Shown: positions 12,401 to 21,761 of the stretch, piece by piece | Numbering within the stretch: the stretch's first letter is position 1 | Layout of the letters: each line of letters opens with the position of its first letter | Assembly: GCA_964017125.1 (NCBI GenBank) | Contig: OZ024902.1 | Coordinates: 39,980,365-40,044,364, forward strand | From: Flabesymbios commensalis | Taxonomy: Eukaryota > Annelida > Polychaeta > Terebellida > Flabelligeridae | DNA: 64,000 bases | Direction of reading: 5' to 3' | Position numbers and translations under genes: made by a program | Notes under the pieces: generated by a model | The model's input: the letters and a program-made list of their open reading frames with translations, nothing else | Told to the model about the DNA's origin: nothing | The model's database searches: none

Positions 12401-15400
12401 GAAGCTTTGTCTCGCTACCGCGACCCATAACTTCAAGTGGATGAAAATTACTCATAATATTTGTTTAATTGGAGACAAAAAAAACAAATATTGATGTTTA
12501 AACATTCATCACATTCCCCCAAAAATGTGCTTTAACCTTCTTCTAAAACGGATGAAATATGTTAAAAACGTCTATAGTCGTCTTTATCGGCTTAAGGGTT
12601 AATATAAATAATTTGCCCGACATAATATAGGAGTATTTGCCCGGGAAAATTGAGTCCTGCAAACGCTGATCAATCTCGTGATAAGAGTTGGGCACTTCAA
12701 AAAACAGGTAATTTAAAGTGGTGAATCATTGTGTAGACGTCGTCTGTAGACATCAGATTCTGACGTCGAAAAAAAATATTTGTAATGGCCGTAGACCCAC
12801 AACGAGAGAATGCGTGGTGGGATAAAGGGATAAAAATGAAACATCTTCAAATCCAGGCACCTTCGAATGTGTGTCTTCATTTTACTGTGCTTCTGCAAGA
12901 ACACATCCTCAATTTTTTTATATGTCAGTAGCTACTTATATTGTCAAAATAACCCGACAAATAAACTCCTGAACATCAAATTAGTCGAAAAAGATGTATT
13001 AGTTGAGATTTTTGGTCAAATAGTTCAATATATAATTTTTTAATATGTCGTCTGGCGGCCATTTTGAATAATGGTAATAGTCGAGTTATGCCCCGTTGTT
13101 AAAATGTCTACCCTGCTCATTTCATCGGGGATTGGTCCCTTTACATGAAACCTTTGAGAAATTTCGGGTACATCTCAATGTACACGCAGTTGTGAGACAG
13201 GGACTGGACTAGATATCATCACTAGTACTCGCAATAAATTCCGTCGTCATATCGCCAATAAATAAATAGGCCTACGGGCCGTCGTATTCTAGCGCATAAA
13301 GAGTCATATAAACGACGATGTTACTGGATCGATCGTAAATTTATGTATATTGCCCAACAATACCAAACAGCTGACTTGAAAATCAAACAGTTATTTCTGT
13401 TTACCTTAGTGCTGTGCTAAGGCAAACTACCATATCTACATGAAGTACCTCTGCGTTTCTATAGTAGAGAACGTGCAAGTCGTCGCCATTTGATTTTTCA
13501 TAATTTCCAGCCGATTACAGGAGAGTGAAAAAGTAAGACAAATCTCCGACTGATCTTAATCGATACGAGCACAATGATGTGTTAATGTAAACCCTCCCAG
13601 CACCCAGCGGTTATTTCTTTCGACTTTCATTCACATCAATCCATATTGACATCGTGTTATGCACGCGCATGCTATATTCGCTTTTAATTCATCTTATCCA
13701 TCTAGTCTAAACTAAACAAATATGAGTAATTTTCACCTACTTGAAGTTGTGGATCGCGGTAGTGAGACACAACTTCAAGCGGTTGAAAATTTAAATAAAG
13801 TAACTTAGCACTCTAAGGGTTAAGATGTCAATTGTCAGTAAAATGTCAGTATTTACGTGTGGTGCACTTACGCAGCTAGGGGACTTAAAGAGTATCAGCT
13901 CAAAAATGAAGTTCTGTCGCTCGATGATTCCATTTATCTCCCTCCAGAGAGAGACAGAGAGAGCTGAGCCCTCATGGCTTAGAAATAAAGGTAGATCAAT
14001 AGCACAATAAGCCGGACTCCCAGCAAACACGAAACGTTGACCCAATGTTGGCTTAATGCTGGTCCAGCGTCGTAGACGGTGGACCAGCATTGAGCCAGCA
14101 TTGGGTCAACGTCTCGTGTTTGCTGAGCTACCAGTAATAATTATCACCTGTCTACCATGTCTACCTGGGAATGCGGTCCCTCATTATCTTCCCGGATCCT
14201 CAAATCTCCCGCTTGTCAGGATTTTCGACGTTGGCCCAGCGCTGATCACTGCATTGGATGAATGCACAAGTGTCGTCAGAATCCAGGCCGCGTCAGAGAC
14301 TGACGTCAAAAGTCAATCCCCGCGCTCAAAAGATATATTTATAATGGCCGTACGCAGTCAATAAAATAGCTAGGCCTACTCAAATGAAGTAAAAACCTTC
14401 AAGCCCTCACGATGCCTCAAAGCATCATTTTACATCTCTGAAAACTGACTTAATTTTCTTACGACTTGGGGTTTTAAAAAGAAAATTTCCATGAAACTCA
14501 GTTACCAATACATGACAATTTATAAATGGTGAATTAATTGAAACGTCAATCTAGTTATTTCGCAGCCGATGTAACGTTACGTAACCAGCAACCGCGAGAC
14601 TGTGCTAAAAACAAGATTGGGACAGCGTCTCTCGTTTGCTGGTTTTTTATTCAGAAGCGATTTGAATCCTAAGTGGCAAAAAATGAATGTTTTGTAAGTA
14701 GCCAAGAATATTACAGTTCTTGACCCAGAATCTGAAGTGTTTGTTTGGTCCGTTCGCCGCTGTGTATTTTGTTGACCGGTCTAACTGGCCGGCAAGCACG
14801 ATTCATGCAGATCCAAGGCACGTGGATTTGGCAATAATCTGAGCCACCGTCTAAAGATAGTTATTTACAATCATCACAATTATGTGTCAGTTAATTAGAA
14901 TGGTTACACCTCCATTCATCCTTTAACCCTTTTCCGCGCGGGCACCATCTTTATACGTCAGAATCTGACGTCTGTAGCCGTCAGATTCTGACGTATAAGA
15001 CGATCTCCGAACTGAAAGAATTAAACAAATTCTAATGGCCGTAAATCCATAACATATATATATAGGTATTCAAATTGAGCGGAAAGAGCTAACTAAGCAA
15101 TTTATGAAAAATTCAAATAAAAAAAACCTTTGGTCTCCATGGCTTATACAAAAATATTTGAGCGTTTCAAGGGTTAAGGTCTAATTCCGCCATGCTATGG
15201 GAGGCAGAGGGTGACGACGTAACGGCTGCGCCCCCCTCTCATACCAATGATATAGGATGAATGTAGGTTAGCCCGAGGGACGCATGAGAGGAATATGTGA
15301 CTAATTATCATGGCTGACTTTATCGATCAGTAATATCGTTAATTAATTCCACAATGTGGACAGTACGACACGTACGTATGCCGACATGACTTGCGTGTCT

Positions 15401-18400
15401 TCCACAGGTTCACCGCGGGGGTTCGATTCTAATCGTGGGCAAAGCAAACAGGTGATATTTCCTGCGCCACGGTTGTCCGGGAAGTAGATATTAGCGTGCA
15501 CGGGAGGATGTGTGCAAACTATCATATGGGGAGCCATCCCGCTGTTTACTATTTCTATTTACTGGTTAATTCATTACCAAATATGTTTTTAACCCTTTAA
15601 CCGCCGCTGCCGCATATATTCGGGTTTTCATTTTTTATTAGCACGTTAAGTACCACATTTTAAATATGTTAAAGATAAAATGTCACGTGGCATCAACCAG
15701 CAAGATTTGAATAGAGTTGACCTCCATTTTGTCAAATCTGAATAATTTTCACTCACTTGAAGTTGTGGATCGCGTCAGCGAGACACAACTTCAAGTGAGT
15801 GAAAATTCAAATTGATTAATTTGGCGGCTAAGGGGTTAAATCGTTATAGGATGGAAATATATCTATATCGCGACGCACAACTTAAGTGAATAAACACTAC
15901 TTTAAATTTAAATCAAAACATGTGCCAATCTAGCCAATTCAATGCACATTCTCCCCTCAAATTTCCTAATGTGAGGGATAATTGAAACGGACAAAACGGC
16001 TTAGTTTGCTAAAACTCCCTCGTCGATATTTAGTACAGTGCTGACTCTGCATAACATTATATAAAGCTATTCTATTAGTCCAGAAGCTTAAGCCCTTTTT
16101 TGGGAGGAATCGTGCATTAGGTGATATAGGAATAAAACTTGGTACAGAGTTAGAATAGTATTTAGCCTTTTATTTTAAGGTGACACCCCAATCAAATTGC
16201 ACTTGTATCGGCTGTGGCGGCCATTTTTAGCCCGCCTTATAATTTTAATTAAAAAAGATGGGCTATTGCATTTTAATTAGCTATTGAATTTCGGCGTCGT
16301 CGGCGTCGGCGTCGTCGTTAACATTTCCTTGTGCAAGATAACTTTACAAGTTTTTCATGTATCCTGCTCAAATGTGTTCTGCATGTTGATAATGGCCAGT
16401 TCTCGGACAAGTTAAAGAATGGCTGCGAATAAAATCAAAGTGGCCGAATTATCGCACAAAATGACCGATTTGTTTCATGTATCCTCCTCAGATTTGTTAT
16501 GCATGTGACTAATAACCAGTTCTCGGACCAGTTCAATAATGGCTGAATTTTTTTTTAAATTGCCGATTAACTGTGATTTTTCACATTTCACGTCAATAAT
16601 TTTATCTTGTAGGCGCAATAACTTAAAAAGTGTATCATGTATCTACACAGAGGACTGTTTAGGTTGTCCCAAACAGAGTGGAAGTGTACATGTATTGACT
16701 ATTCTGCTCAAATTTGTACTGCATATTGCTAATAACCAGTTCACTTCTCGGTCAAGTTCAATAATGGCGGTGCGCTATTGTCGAGTGTGCTCTTGTTCAA
16801 AATAACCGCCATATGAATTTTTCATATATATCAAAGTTGTATGTATTGTTTTTCTATAGAGGTAGAAACTAAATGTAAAGATGGAGGTCTCTGTAGCAGA
16901 GCCTTGTGATGTCATCATGGTATACAGTTAAAGTGCTTCTGATACCTGTAAATGCATGTGAATGGTGTCGTCAAAATTTCTTCTGACGCCAGAGACATAT
17001 CCGGAGAGGAGTTTGGATCTCTTCCCACCACACACAAGGCCAGTTCAATATTTGTGCACCGTCTACAATCATTGACTGAGCGTTTGCTGAGTTATCCGGG
17101 CCTATTTCATTGATTTCAACGTATACATATAATATGCGTTATTTTTGCCAAAATGCATCATGTTTATGGTGGATACGAATGGATACACAGTTGGAAAATT
17201 AATATTTATAGTGAGACCACATTTGATATTAATGAAGACATGCAGTCCCTGCAGTGTCTGGGCGATGTATCTAGCGAACACGAGACGTTGAACCACTGTT
17301 GTTTTATTGCTTGACCAGCTTAGCAGACGATGAACCAGCATTGAAACATAGATCTGTATTTTGAATATAGTGGTTTGTTGGGTGGGCATGTATCCCAGGA
17401 AACACGACACATCTACCCAATGTTTGACCAATATTGGGCCACTGTCTACGACGTTGGCCCAGCATTGACACGACACATCTACCCAATGTTTGACCAATAT
17501 TGGCCCACCCGTCGTAGACGGTGGGCCAATATTGGTCAAACATTGGGTAGATGTGTCGTGTTTGCTGGATGTCTAGCAAACGCGAGACATCGAACCAATG
17601 CTGGGTAAACGTCGGTCCATCGTCTACAACACTGGCCCAACATTGACCCATTGGGTCGATGTGTTGTGTTTGCTGGGATATAAGCTGTGATTAACCCTTT
17701 CAAGCCTGAATTTTCCATTGTCATCTTTGTCCACTACAAGCCGCGAATTGCTGTCGCAATTCTTGACTTGTAGTGGACGAAGATGATTTAAAGTGGGTGG
17801 AAAATGTAAGAAAATTGCCATGTATATATTGGTAGAAATTTCATGGATATTTCCCTTCTAAAACCCCTTAATTTTAGCAAAATGAAGTCTGTTTTCAGAT
17901 TTGTAAAGTGATGCTTTGATGCATTGTAGGGGCTTGAAGGGTTAAGTACATCTCAACAGAAAGGAGACGTTGACCCGATGATGGCTTAATGGTGGGCCAA
18001 CGTGGCAGATGGTTGGCTAACAATGTAATACCAACGATTCAACCTATATTGTTGGCTCAGATTTACGTGTAGCCTTTCCCAGAAAATACGATGGGTTGAC
18101 GCAATATTGGTTCAATGGTGACCCGAGGTCGCAGAGGCCAACATTGAACCAATCTTTGTCAACGTCTCGTGCTTGCTAGTTATTTGTTGACAGACTATGA
18201 TCTGTGCTCTTTCCGTGACAAACGTTGGCTGAACACCAGTCCACCATCACCAGACGTTGGGCCGGCGTGCAGGTGTTTTCGTTGTTGTGTGCACACACCT
18301 GTGTTTATCGTGCGAGCACCGCAGACAAACAAAGACGTAAATATAATCCTGATCCATAGACGGACAGTTCTGTCATTCAGAAGGCAGTAACTTGTTTCTT

Positions 18401-20580
18401 TTCCAGTGATCAGTCAGTGCCTTATGGCTTTGCAGGGCAGATTTACACCCGACAGCTTATCTATAATGCAGCGCTCGGTCCACAAGGAAAAGGAGGAGGG
18501 GTTTAATCTGAATGGCAATGTTTATACGGATCAGAACGAACTCGTACCCAGCAAACACGGGGCTTTCAACCAATAGTAGTTTAACGTTGGCCCACCGTCT
18601 TCGACGCTGGCCCAACGTTAAACCACCATTGGTTGAATGCCCCGTGTTTGCTGGGTATTCTCTAGTCTTTATTATATGTCAGTGTGTGCGCTGACAACCC
18701 ACCCACTCTCCAATAAACAAGAGCAGTTGACCCAGTCCTGGTCTCATGTTGGGCCAGTGTCGCAGTCGGTGGGCCAACATTAAAAAAGCATTGGGTCAGC
18801 GTCTCGTGTTTATTGAGAAGTGGTTGTCCTATGAATATATGGGCCTAATTACACAGAAAATATGCTGAACCTATAGGAACCTATAGGTTTTAATTGTGAA
18901 TTTTTATTTTTGTACAGTTGAGCTGACATATTTTACTTTTTTACAACGAATTCATAAAGTTTATGCTATTACAACCGTGCTTTTCAGAGAGCGATTTATA
19001 TAAACATGGTAGGCCCCATATAGCCCTATCGTCCATCTTGACTTGAGTTACTCGGCATAATTCATCAATGAATACAAATAAAAACACCAGGCAAAATGCA
19101 AAAGTTATTCAAGAGTGTGGGTAATCCTGAGGAAATAACACTTCATGATAGATGTGGCTGTTCTGGGGTAATACCCAGGAAAAAACTGCACTTAAAACCT
19201 CACCATTGAATCAATCAATCATTCACTCCATTCATTCAGATGACTAGAAATAGAAACAAATTCACAAAACATATAAGTCAAGTCATTTTTCATATTGCAT
19301 TTAAATAAAATATGACAAATCTGGTAACATGGTAAATAGCGATAACAAATCACTAGTATTTTTTTATAATAGCACAGCATCACAAAGCTTGGGCCTCAAT
19401 TCAAATTATTAACATGAATAATGTATTCACGTAATATTTGGTTTTCACGTAATATTATTCTTTCCTATGACAACGAATAAAGATGGAGGTGGGTGGTATT
19501 ACGTTAAATCTAATTAACCCTTTACCCGCTAAATTATCTTATTCAAATTTTCAACCACTCGAAGTCGTGTCTCCTACCGCGACCCACAACTTCAAGTGGG
19601 TGAAAATGATTCATATTTGTTGAATTTGAGACCATGCTTTACAAATGTTTAAACACACTTTTCATTCGCAAAAACCCGCTGATGAAGCAGATAAAAAAAT
19701 AATAGTCATGTTTAGGGCCTTAACGGTTAAATATTCAAATGCCTTGCAATAAAACGTCTTGTTTCTTCTATAAGTGCTTTGAGGTCACACTTTTTAAAAT
19801 GTTTATTGATTGTTTGTCTCTTTCTCTCTGTTTCAGCACCGGAACAACATCATTCACAGAGACATTAAAGCGGAGAACGTGTTTTTCGCTGGCGCGCGCA
19901 CAGTCAAAGTGGGAGACTTCGGATTCAGCACACTCAGTAAATCAGATCAAATGCTCAACACATTCTGTGGTTCTCCACCGTATGCCGCTCCCGAACTGTT
20001 CAAGGATGAGAGCTACTACGGCATCTACGTGGACATCTGGGCGCTGGGGATCCTGCTCTACTTTATGGTCACAGGTATAATGCCGTTCCGGGCGGAGACC
20101 GTGGCCAAACTGAAAAAGTGTATCCTCGACGGAACCTACACCATACCCTCCTACGTGTCTGACAGCTGCCAGTTCCTGGTGCGCAATATCCTTCGCCCCG
20201 TGTCTCAGGACCGGTTCAGGGTGTCTGAGGTGTGCCGGTCAGACTGGCTGGAGGGACAGGAGTTTCCAGAGGCGCTGGAGCCGTACCAGCTGAACCCCAG
20301 TCTGGAGGTGGCGCCTAAGGAGAAGGAGGAGGACTGCGACACTCGGCGAGCCCTGCAGGACCTGGGGATCACGGACACCCACCTGAAGCAGGCCATAGGT
20401 AAAGACTCGCGGAGCAGCATCACTGGCACTTACCGCATCATACTACATAAAATGCAGAAGCAGAAACTGCAGAAAGACGGACTTCAAGAGCCGGACTACA
20501 GTGACCATAACGGGGGCGGCAAGGAGAACCGCCACCCGGGGATGGAGAAAAAGACGTCCAAGATGTGTGTTATATTATAG
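5988..20580 (+). CDS. NIM1K: Serine/threonine-protein kinase NIM1 (partial gene: two 3' coding exons joined across a 13.6 kb intron)
   Basis: AMPK-related (CAMK group) protein kinase. Seen: exon 5988-6256 carries the VAIK catalytic lysine motif, the conserved [12 protein letters not shown] helix-C region and the hinge [14 protein letters not shown]. Exon 19837-20580 carries the catalytic loop [11 protein letters not shown], the DFG motif in VGDFGFST, the activation segment with [16 protein letters not shown], then YVDIWALG, and ends with the NIM1-specific tail, including [13 protein letters not shown] and [15 protein letters not shown]. These two stretches and the final Cys-Val-Ile-Leu match NIM1K as I remember the human protein (about 436 residues). 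Joining at 6256/19837 keeps the frame and gives [11 protein letters not shown]. The roughly 100 residues before VAIK, with the glycine-rich loop, are not seen and probably lie upstream of the window. The first exon begins two bases into a Glu codon, so an earlier exon must exist. Its upstream activation by LKB1 is known for the family, not shown here. Confidence 0.95.
6318..6568. repeat. TTAA-MITE family B
   Basis: TTAA at 6314-6317, terminus CCCTTAGAGCACGG, right end agagg|TTAA (6569-6572). The hairpin gaagctgtggatcgcgg is decayed on one arm. Directly abuts another TTAACCCTTCACC start at 6573. Lies 61 bp into the NIM1K intron. Confidence 0.75.
6573..9229. other. NIM1K intron; no gene recognised
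   Basis: Contains a possible further TTAA element start (6573), the 42-bp tandem duplication at 8668-8751 and a family I-like hairpin near 8525-8600. The open frames here are short and show no recognisable domain. Confidence 0.4.
8668..8751. repeat. Tandem duplication of a 42-bp unit
   Basis: Two adjacent copies of ttacaagtagaacatagata plus tgcttataaaacc, differing at one or two bases. Confidence 0.85.
9395..9433. repeat. Hairpin at the head of the 161-bp array
   Basis: tagcccgcctttt...aaaaaaggtgggcta. The same head occurs at 16230-16265 before a second, decayed array, so it probably marks the boundary of one element family. Confidence 0.6.
9434..9509. repeat. (GGCGTC)n microsatellite
   Basis: About twelve hexamer units, CpG-rich inside AT-rich DNA; a shorter tract stands at 16290-16317 in the same position relative to the head hairpin. 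Confidence 0.9.
9513..10510. repeat. 161-bp tandem array, about six units
   Basis: Each unit has ttgtgggcgcgataacttga, a gttatgcatgttactaat block, ttcaataatggc(t/c)ga, a poly-A run, atggccgatttattgcg and acgtcaataatttgacc. Units start near 9519, 9680, 9841, 10002, 10163, 10324 and 10489. Confidence 0.9.
10511..11060. repeat. Decayed flank of the array
   Basis: About four diverged ~125-bp units with attcaaaatggccgcc and gtgggcgcaaaaactc; similar decayed units occur before the array at about 9290-9330. Confidence 0.65.
11061..11488. other. NIM1K intron; no feature recognised
   Basis: No coding signal or clear repeat. Confidence 0.4.
11489..11737. repeat. TTAA-MITE family D
   Basis: Left end near CCCTTTAAGGCC, right end gaaaggg|TTAA (738-741). 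Hairpin 11646-11711: tcatcttcatccactacaag and near-complement with an inner gaattgcgacagcaattc stem; it ends 26 bp from the right terminus. Confidence 0.85.
11834..12319. repeat. TTAA-MITE family E carrying a nested family A element
   Basis: TTAA at 11830-11833 and 12320-12323. Element E is split at the TTAA in its own left end (CCC|TTAA|AGCGCTGA): family A (11841-12072) stands exactly there, so the E remainder resumes at 12073. Confidence 0.85.
11841..12072. repeat. TTAA-MITE family A nested in family E
   Basis: Flanks TCAA (11837-11840) and TTAA (12073-12076); termini CCCTTTAACCGCC and ggcggttaaaagg. The hairpin loop is shortened (gatcgcgaga). Confidence 0.85.
12357..12598. repeat. TTAA-MITE family B
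   Basis: TTAT|CCCCTCAAAGCGC at the left, ggcttaaggg|TTAA at the right. Hairpin cacttgaagctttg / cataacttcaagtg lies near the left end. Confidence 0.75.
12730..12805. repeat. Family E fragment
   Basis: Contains gacatcagattctgacgtcg followed by aatggccgtagaccca, as in complete copies read in reverse. Confidence 0.6.
12806..13591. other. NIM1K intron; no feature recognised
   Basis: AT-rich, no repeat or coding signal I can support. Confidence 0.4.
13592..13819. repeat. TTAA-MITE family B variant
   Basis: Left end ccctcccagcacccagcg (a similar start occurs at about 49579), right end ctctaaggg|TTAA (13820-13823). Hairpin 13730-13789 ends 30 bp from the right terminus. Confidence 0.75.
14021..14125. 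repeat. Palindromic family F element
   Basis: cagcaaacacgaaacgttga to its complement in tcaacgtctcgtgtttgctg; centre cgtcgtagacgg. Confidence 0.85.
14250..14530. repeat. Fragments of TTAA-MITE families E and D, adjacent
   Basis: 14255-14385 is a reversed, decayed E piece (ctgacgtcaaaagtcaatcc, aatggccgtacg). 14391-14530 is the left part of a D element (cttcaagccctcacgatgcc). Confidence 0.6.
14583..14643. repeat. Short family F relic
   Basis: ccagcaaccgcgagac to gtctctcgtttgctgg. Confidence 0.55.
14927..15173. repeat. TTAA-MITE family E (complete)
   Basis: TTAA at 14923-14926 and 15174-15177. Hairpin 14951-14998 has a perfect 20-bp stem (ttatacgtcagaatctgacg and complement) with an 8-nt loop and starts 24 bp from the left end. 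Confidence 0.93.
15178..15592. other. NIM1K intron; possible tRNA-like B box
   Basis: gggttcgattctaatcg at 15419-15435 resembles a pol III B box, but no matching A box or cloverleaf was found. Confidence 0.3.
15593..15835. repeat. TTAA-MITE family A (reference copy)
   Basis: TTAA on both sides (15589-15592, 15836-15839); termini CCCTTTAACCGCC / GGCGGCTAAGGGG. Hairpin 15746-15805: perfect 22-bp stem ttttcactcacttgaagttg(tg) and complement, with a 16-nt apical part. It ends 30 bp from the right terminus; no such hairpin is present at the other end. Confidence 0.95.
16225..16830. repeat. Second, decayed copy of the 9.4-11 kb array element
   Basis: Same head hairpin (tagcccgcctt...gatgggcta), short GGCGTC tract, then two to three diverged units with gttctcggacaagttcaataatggc-like blocks. 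Confidence 0.75.
16831..17269. other. NIM1K intron; no feature recognised
   Basis: Nothing supportable seen. Confidence 0.4.
17270..17680. repeat. Cluster of three family F palindromes
   Basis: Half element at 17270-17375, element with a partial internal duplication at 17393-17570, and a third at 17573-17680 ending gtgttgtgtttgctggg. The block acacgacacatctacccaat occurs twice. Confidence 0.8.
17695..17941. repeat. TTAA-MITE family D (complete)
   Basis: TTAA at 17691-17694 and 17942-17945; termini CCCTTTCAAGCC / GGGGCTTGAAGGG. Hairpin 17722-17785 begins 27 bp from the left end. Confidence 0.93.
18075..18180. repeat. Palindromic family F element
   Basis: ccagaaaatacgatgggttg to caacgtctcgtgcttgctag, with a decayed half copy just upstream (17955-18020). 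Confidence 0.65.
18372..18457. repeat. Hairpin repeat family I
   Basis: aaggcagtaacttg ... cagtgccttatggctttgc. Confidence 0.4.
18547..18656. repeat. Palindromic family F element, nearly perfect, TA flanks
   Basis: TA|CCCAGCAAACACGGGGC ... GCCCCGTGTTTGCTGGG|TA. By eye only a handful of mismatches over about 110 bp; centre cgtcttcgacg. Confidence 0.93.
18711..18817. repeat. Palindromic family F element
   Basis: caataaacaagagcagttga to tcagcgtctcgtgtttattg. Confidence 0.75.
18818..19513. other. NIM1K intron; no feature recognised
   Basis: AT-rich; nothing supportable. Confidence 0.4.
19518..19726. repeat. TTAA-MITE family B
   Basis: TTAA at 19514-19517 and 19727-19730; terminus CCCTTTACCCGC, hairpin ccactcgaagtcgtg / cacaacttcaagtggg about 28 bp from the left end. 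Confidence 0.9.
19837..20580 (+). CDS. NIM1K: NIM1K terminal exon (kinase C-lobe and C-terminal tail)
   Basis: Acceptor tctctctgtttcag ends at 19836; the exon reads HRNNIIHRD onward for 247 residues to the TAG stop at 20578-20580. It has every catalytic-loop, DFG and APE element intact. The last four residues are CVIL, a CaaX-like box whose final Leu would favour geranylgeranylation; from memory the human protein ends CSIL. A TTAA-MITE (19518-19726) ends only 110 bp before the acceptor. Confidence 0.96.
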   Translation, partial: HRNNIIHRDIKAENVFFAGARTVKVGDFGFSTLSKSDQMLNTFCGSPPYAAPELFKDESYYGIYVDIWALGILLYFMVTGIMPFRAETVAKLKKCILDGTYTIPSYVSDSCQFLVRNILRPVSQDRFRVSEVCRSDWLEGQEFPEALEPYQLNPSLEVAPKEKEEDCDTRRALQDLGITDTHLKQAIGKDSRSSITGTYRIILHKMQKQKLQKDGLQEPDYSDHNGGGKENRHPGMEKKTSKMCVIL

Positions 20581-20601
20581 CCCTGCATCATCAGCGAGTC
20601 A

Positions 20602-20690
20602 CTCAACGAACGTAAAATGTTCACCCAGCGTTGGGTTATCGCTGGGCCGACGCGGGATCGACATTCGTTACGTGGCTGGTCCCAGCGTGA
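20602..20690. repeat. Family F relic in the NIM1K 3' flank
   Basis: Only half recognisable (ttcacccagcgttgggttatcg...gggccgacg); begins about 20 bp after the stop codon. Confidence 0.4.
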
Positions 20691-20769
20691 TGTGTGAACA
20701 ATAGGTTGAATACCACAAGAAAATTGGGCATAATTGCACTTCTTGTCTGTGACAAGTAGATCGCGTATT

Positions 20770-20877
20770 CCCAGTAAACACAAAGCATTTGTATAACATT
20801 TGTAAAATGTTGGACCAACGTCGAAGACGTTGGGCCGACATTGTACAAATGTTATACAAATGTTTTATGTTTGCTAA
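20770..20877. repeat. Palindromic family F element
   Basis: cccagtaaacacaaagcatt, arms built of tttgtataacatttgta repeats, centre cgtcgaagacg; sister of 858-961. Confidence 0.85.
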
Positions 20878-21338
20878 GAATCCCACATTACTGTATTTGG
20901 CGATGAAATATAAGAGCTTGCTGGTCAAATTCTTCTGTTTCACCGATAATAACAATGGTACATATTGAAAATTTGTATGGATGTTACTGTATGTATACCG
21001 ATCAGCTACTTAGGTAATTTTTCAATGTGTGTTGATGAATTTATGATATATGTGAAAAATGAGGGTTAGAGTCATAAGACAACGAATTCATAACTAATCA
21101 ATTAATAGTGATTTGACATAGCAGATACATAAGATAATCGGTCAGTCCAAGTGATGGTAGATAGCCATAGTCTTAGGTGGGAATGTGAAAAAATAAGCAG
21201 TTTGGAATCCTCAAGTTTTATTCTGGGTGTGAGAGTGATTGGAAGAATGCGGCAAAATAGAAGCACACAGTCACATAATGTCAGCATTGTCATGAGCGTG
21301 TGATATATGTCGACTACAAATATATTTTATATCAACGT
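20878..21338. other. NIM1K downstream; no feature recognised
   Basis: AT-rich; likely 3' UTR and flank. No unambiguous poly(A) signal chosen. Confidence 0.35.
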
Positions 21339-21342
21339 TTAA

Positions 21343-21522
21343 CCTCTAAAACTCTTGAGCTAATGAATTTAAATTATAAGTCACTCGAAGTTGTGTCTCG
21401 CTACCGCGATCCACAACTTCCATGTGACCGCAAATTACTGGAATTTTGAAAATCAAGTAATGCTGTATCAGTTTCAAAAATACAGAAAAATAACACTATA
21501 ATCGACATCAGTGTCGCGAGGG
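21343..21522. repeat. TTAA-MITE family B
   Basis: TTAA at 21339-21342 and 21523-21526; hairpin gtcactcgaagttgtg / cacaacttccatgtgac, ends tgtcgcgagg. Confidence 0.85.
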
Positions 21523-21534
21523 TTAAACTGTTAA

Positions 21535-21757
21535 CCCTTGAGGCGCTAAGACACAACTATAGCCGTTTCCAGCGATTTTATCTGCCCTTCAAACGAAGAA
21601 TTTGAAAGAGAAATTAACAATTAATTTCCTATTTTGGCTTAAATTTTGATTCAAATTGTACGTAATATAGGTAATTTTTACACAGTTGAGGTTGCGTGTC
21701 GCTATATCGCGACGCACAACCTCAACTGTGTAAAAATTAAAATTGTTATTTAGTGCC
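21535..21757. repeat. TTAA-MITE family C
   Basis: TTAA at 21531-21534, terminus CCCTTGAGGCGCTAAG; right end ttagtgcc|TTAA. Hairpin 21673-21738, stem aatttttacacagttgaggt plus, with a 21-30 bp paired length. The last few terminal bases appear displaced by the next element. Confidence 0.85.
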
Positions 21758-21761
21758 TTAA

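Noticed and set aside
17690-17945. Operator or riboswitch interpretation of the strong hairpins
   Set aside because: They recur in introns and intergenic DNA within elements that have target duplications; transposon structure explains them.
19739-20080. Alternative 113-codon frame overlapping the NIM1K last exon
   Set aside because: Out of frame with the conserved kinase and starts in the intron; shadow frame.
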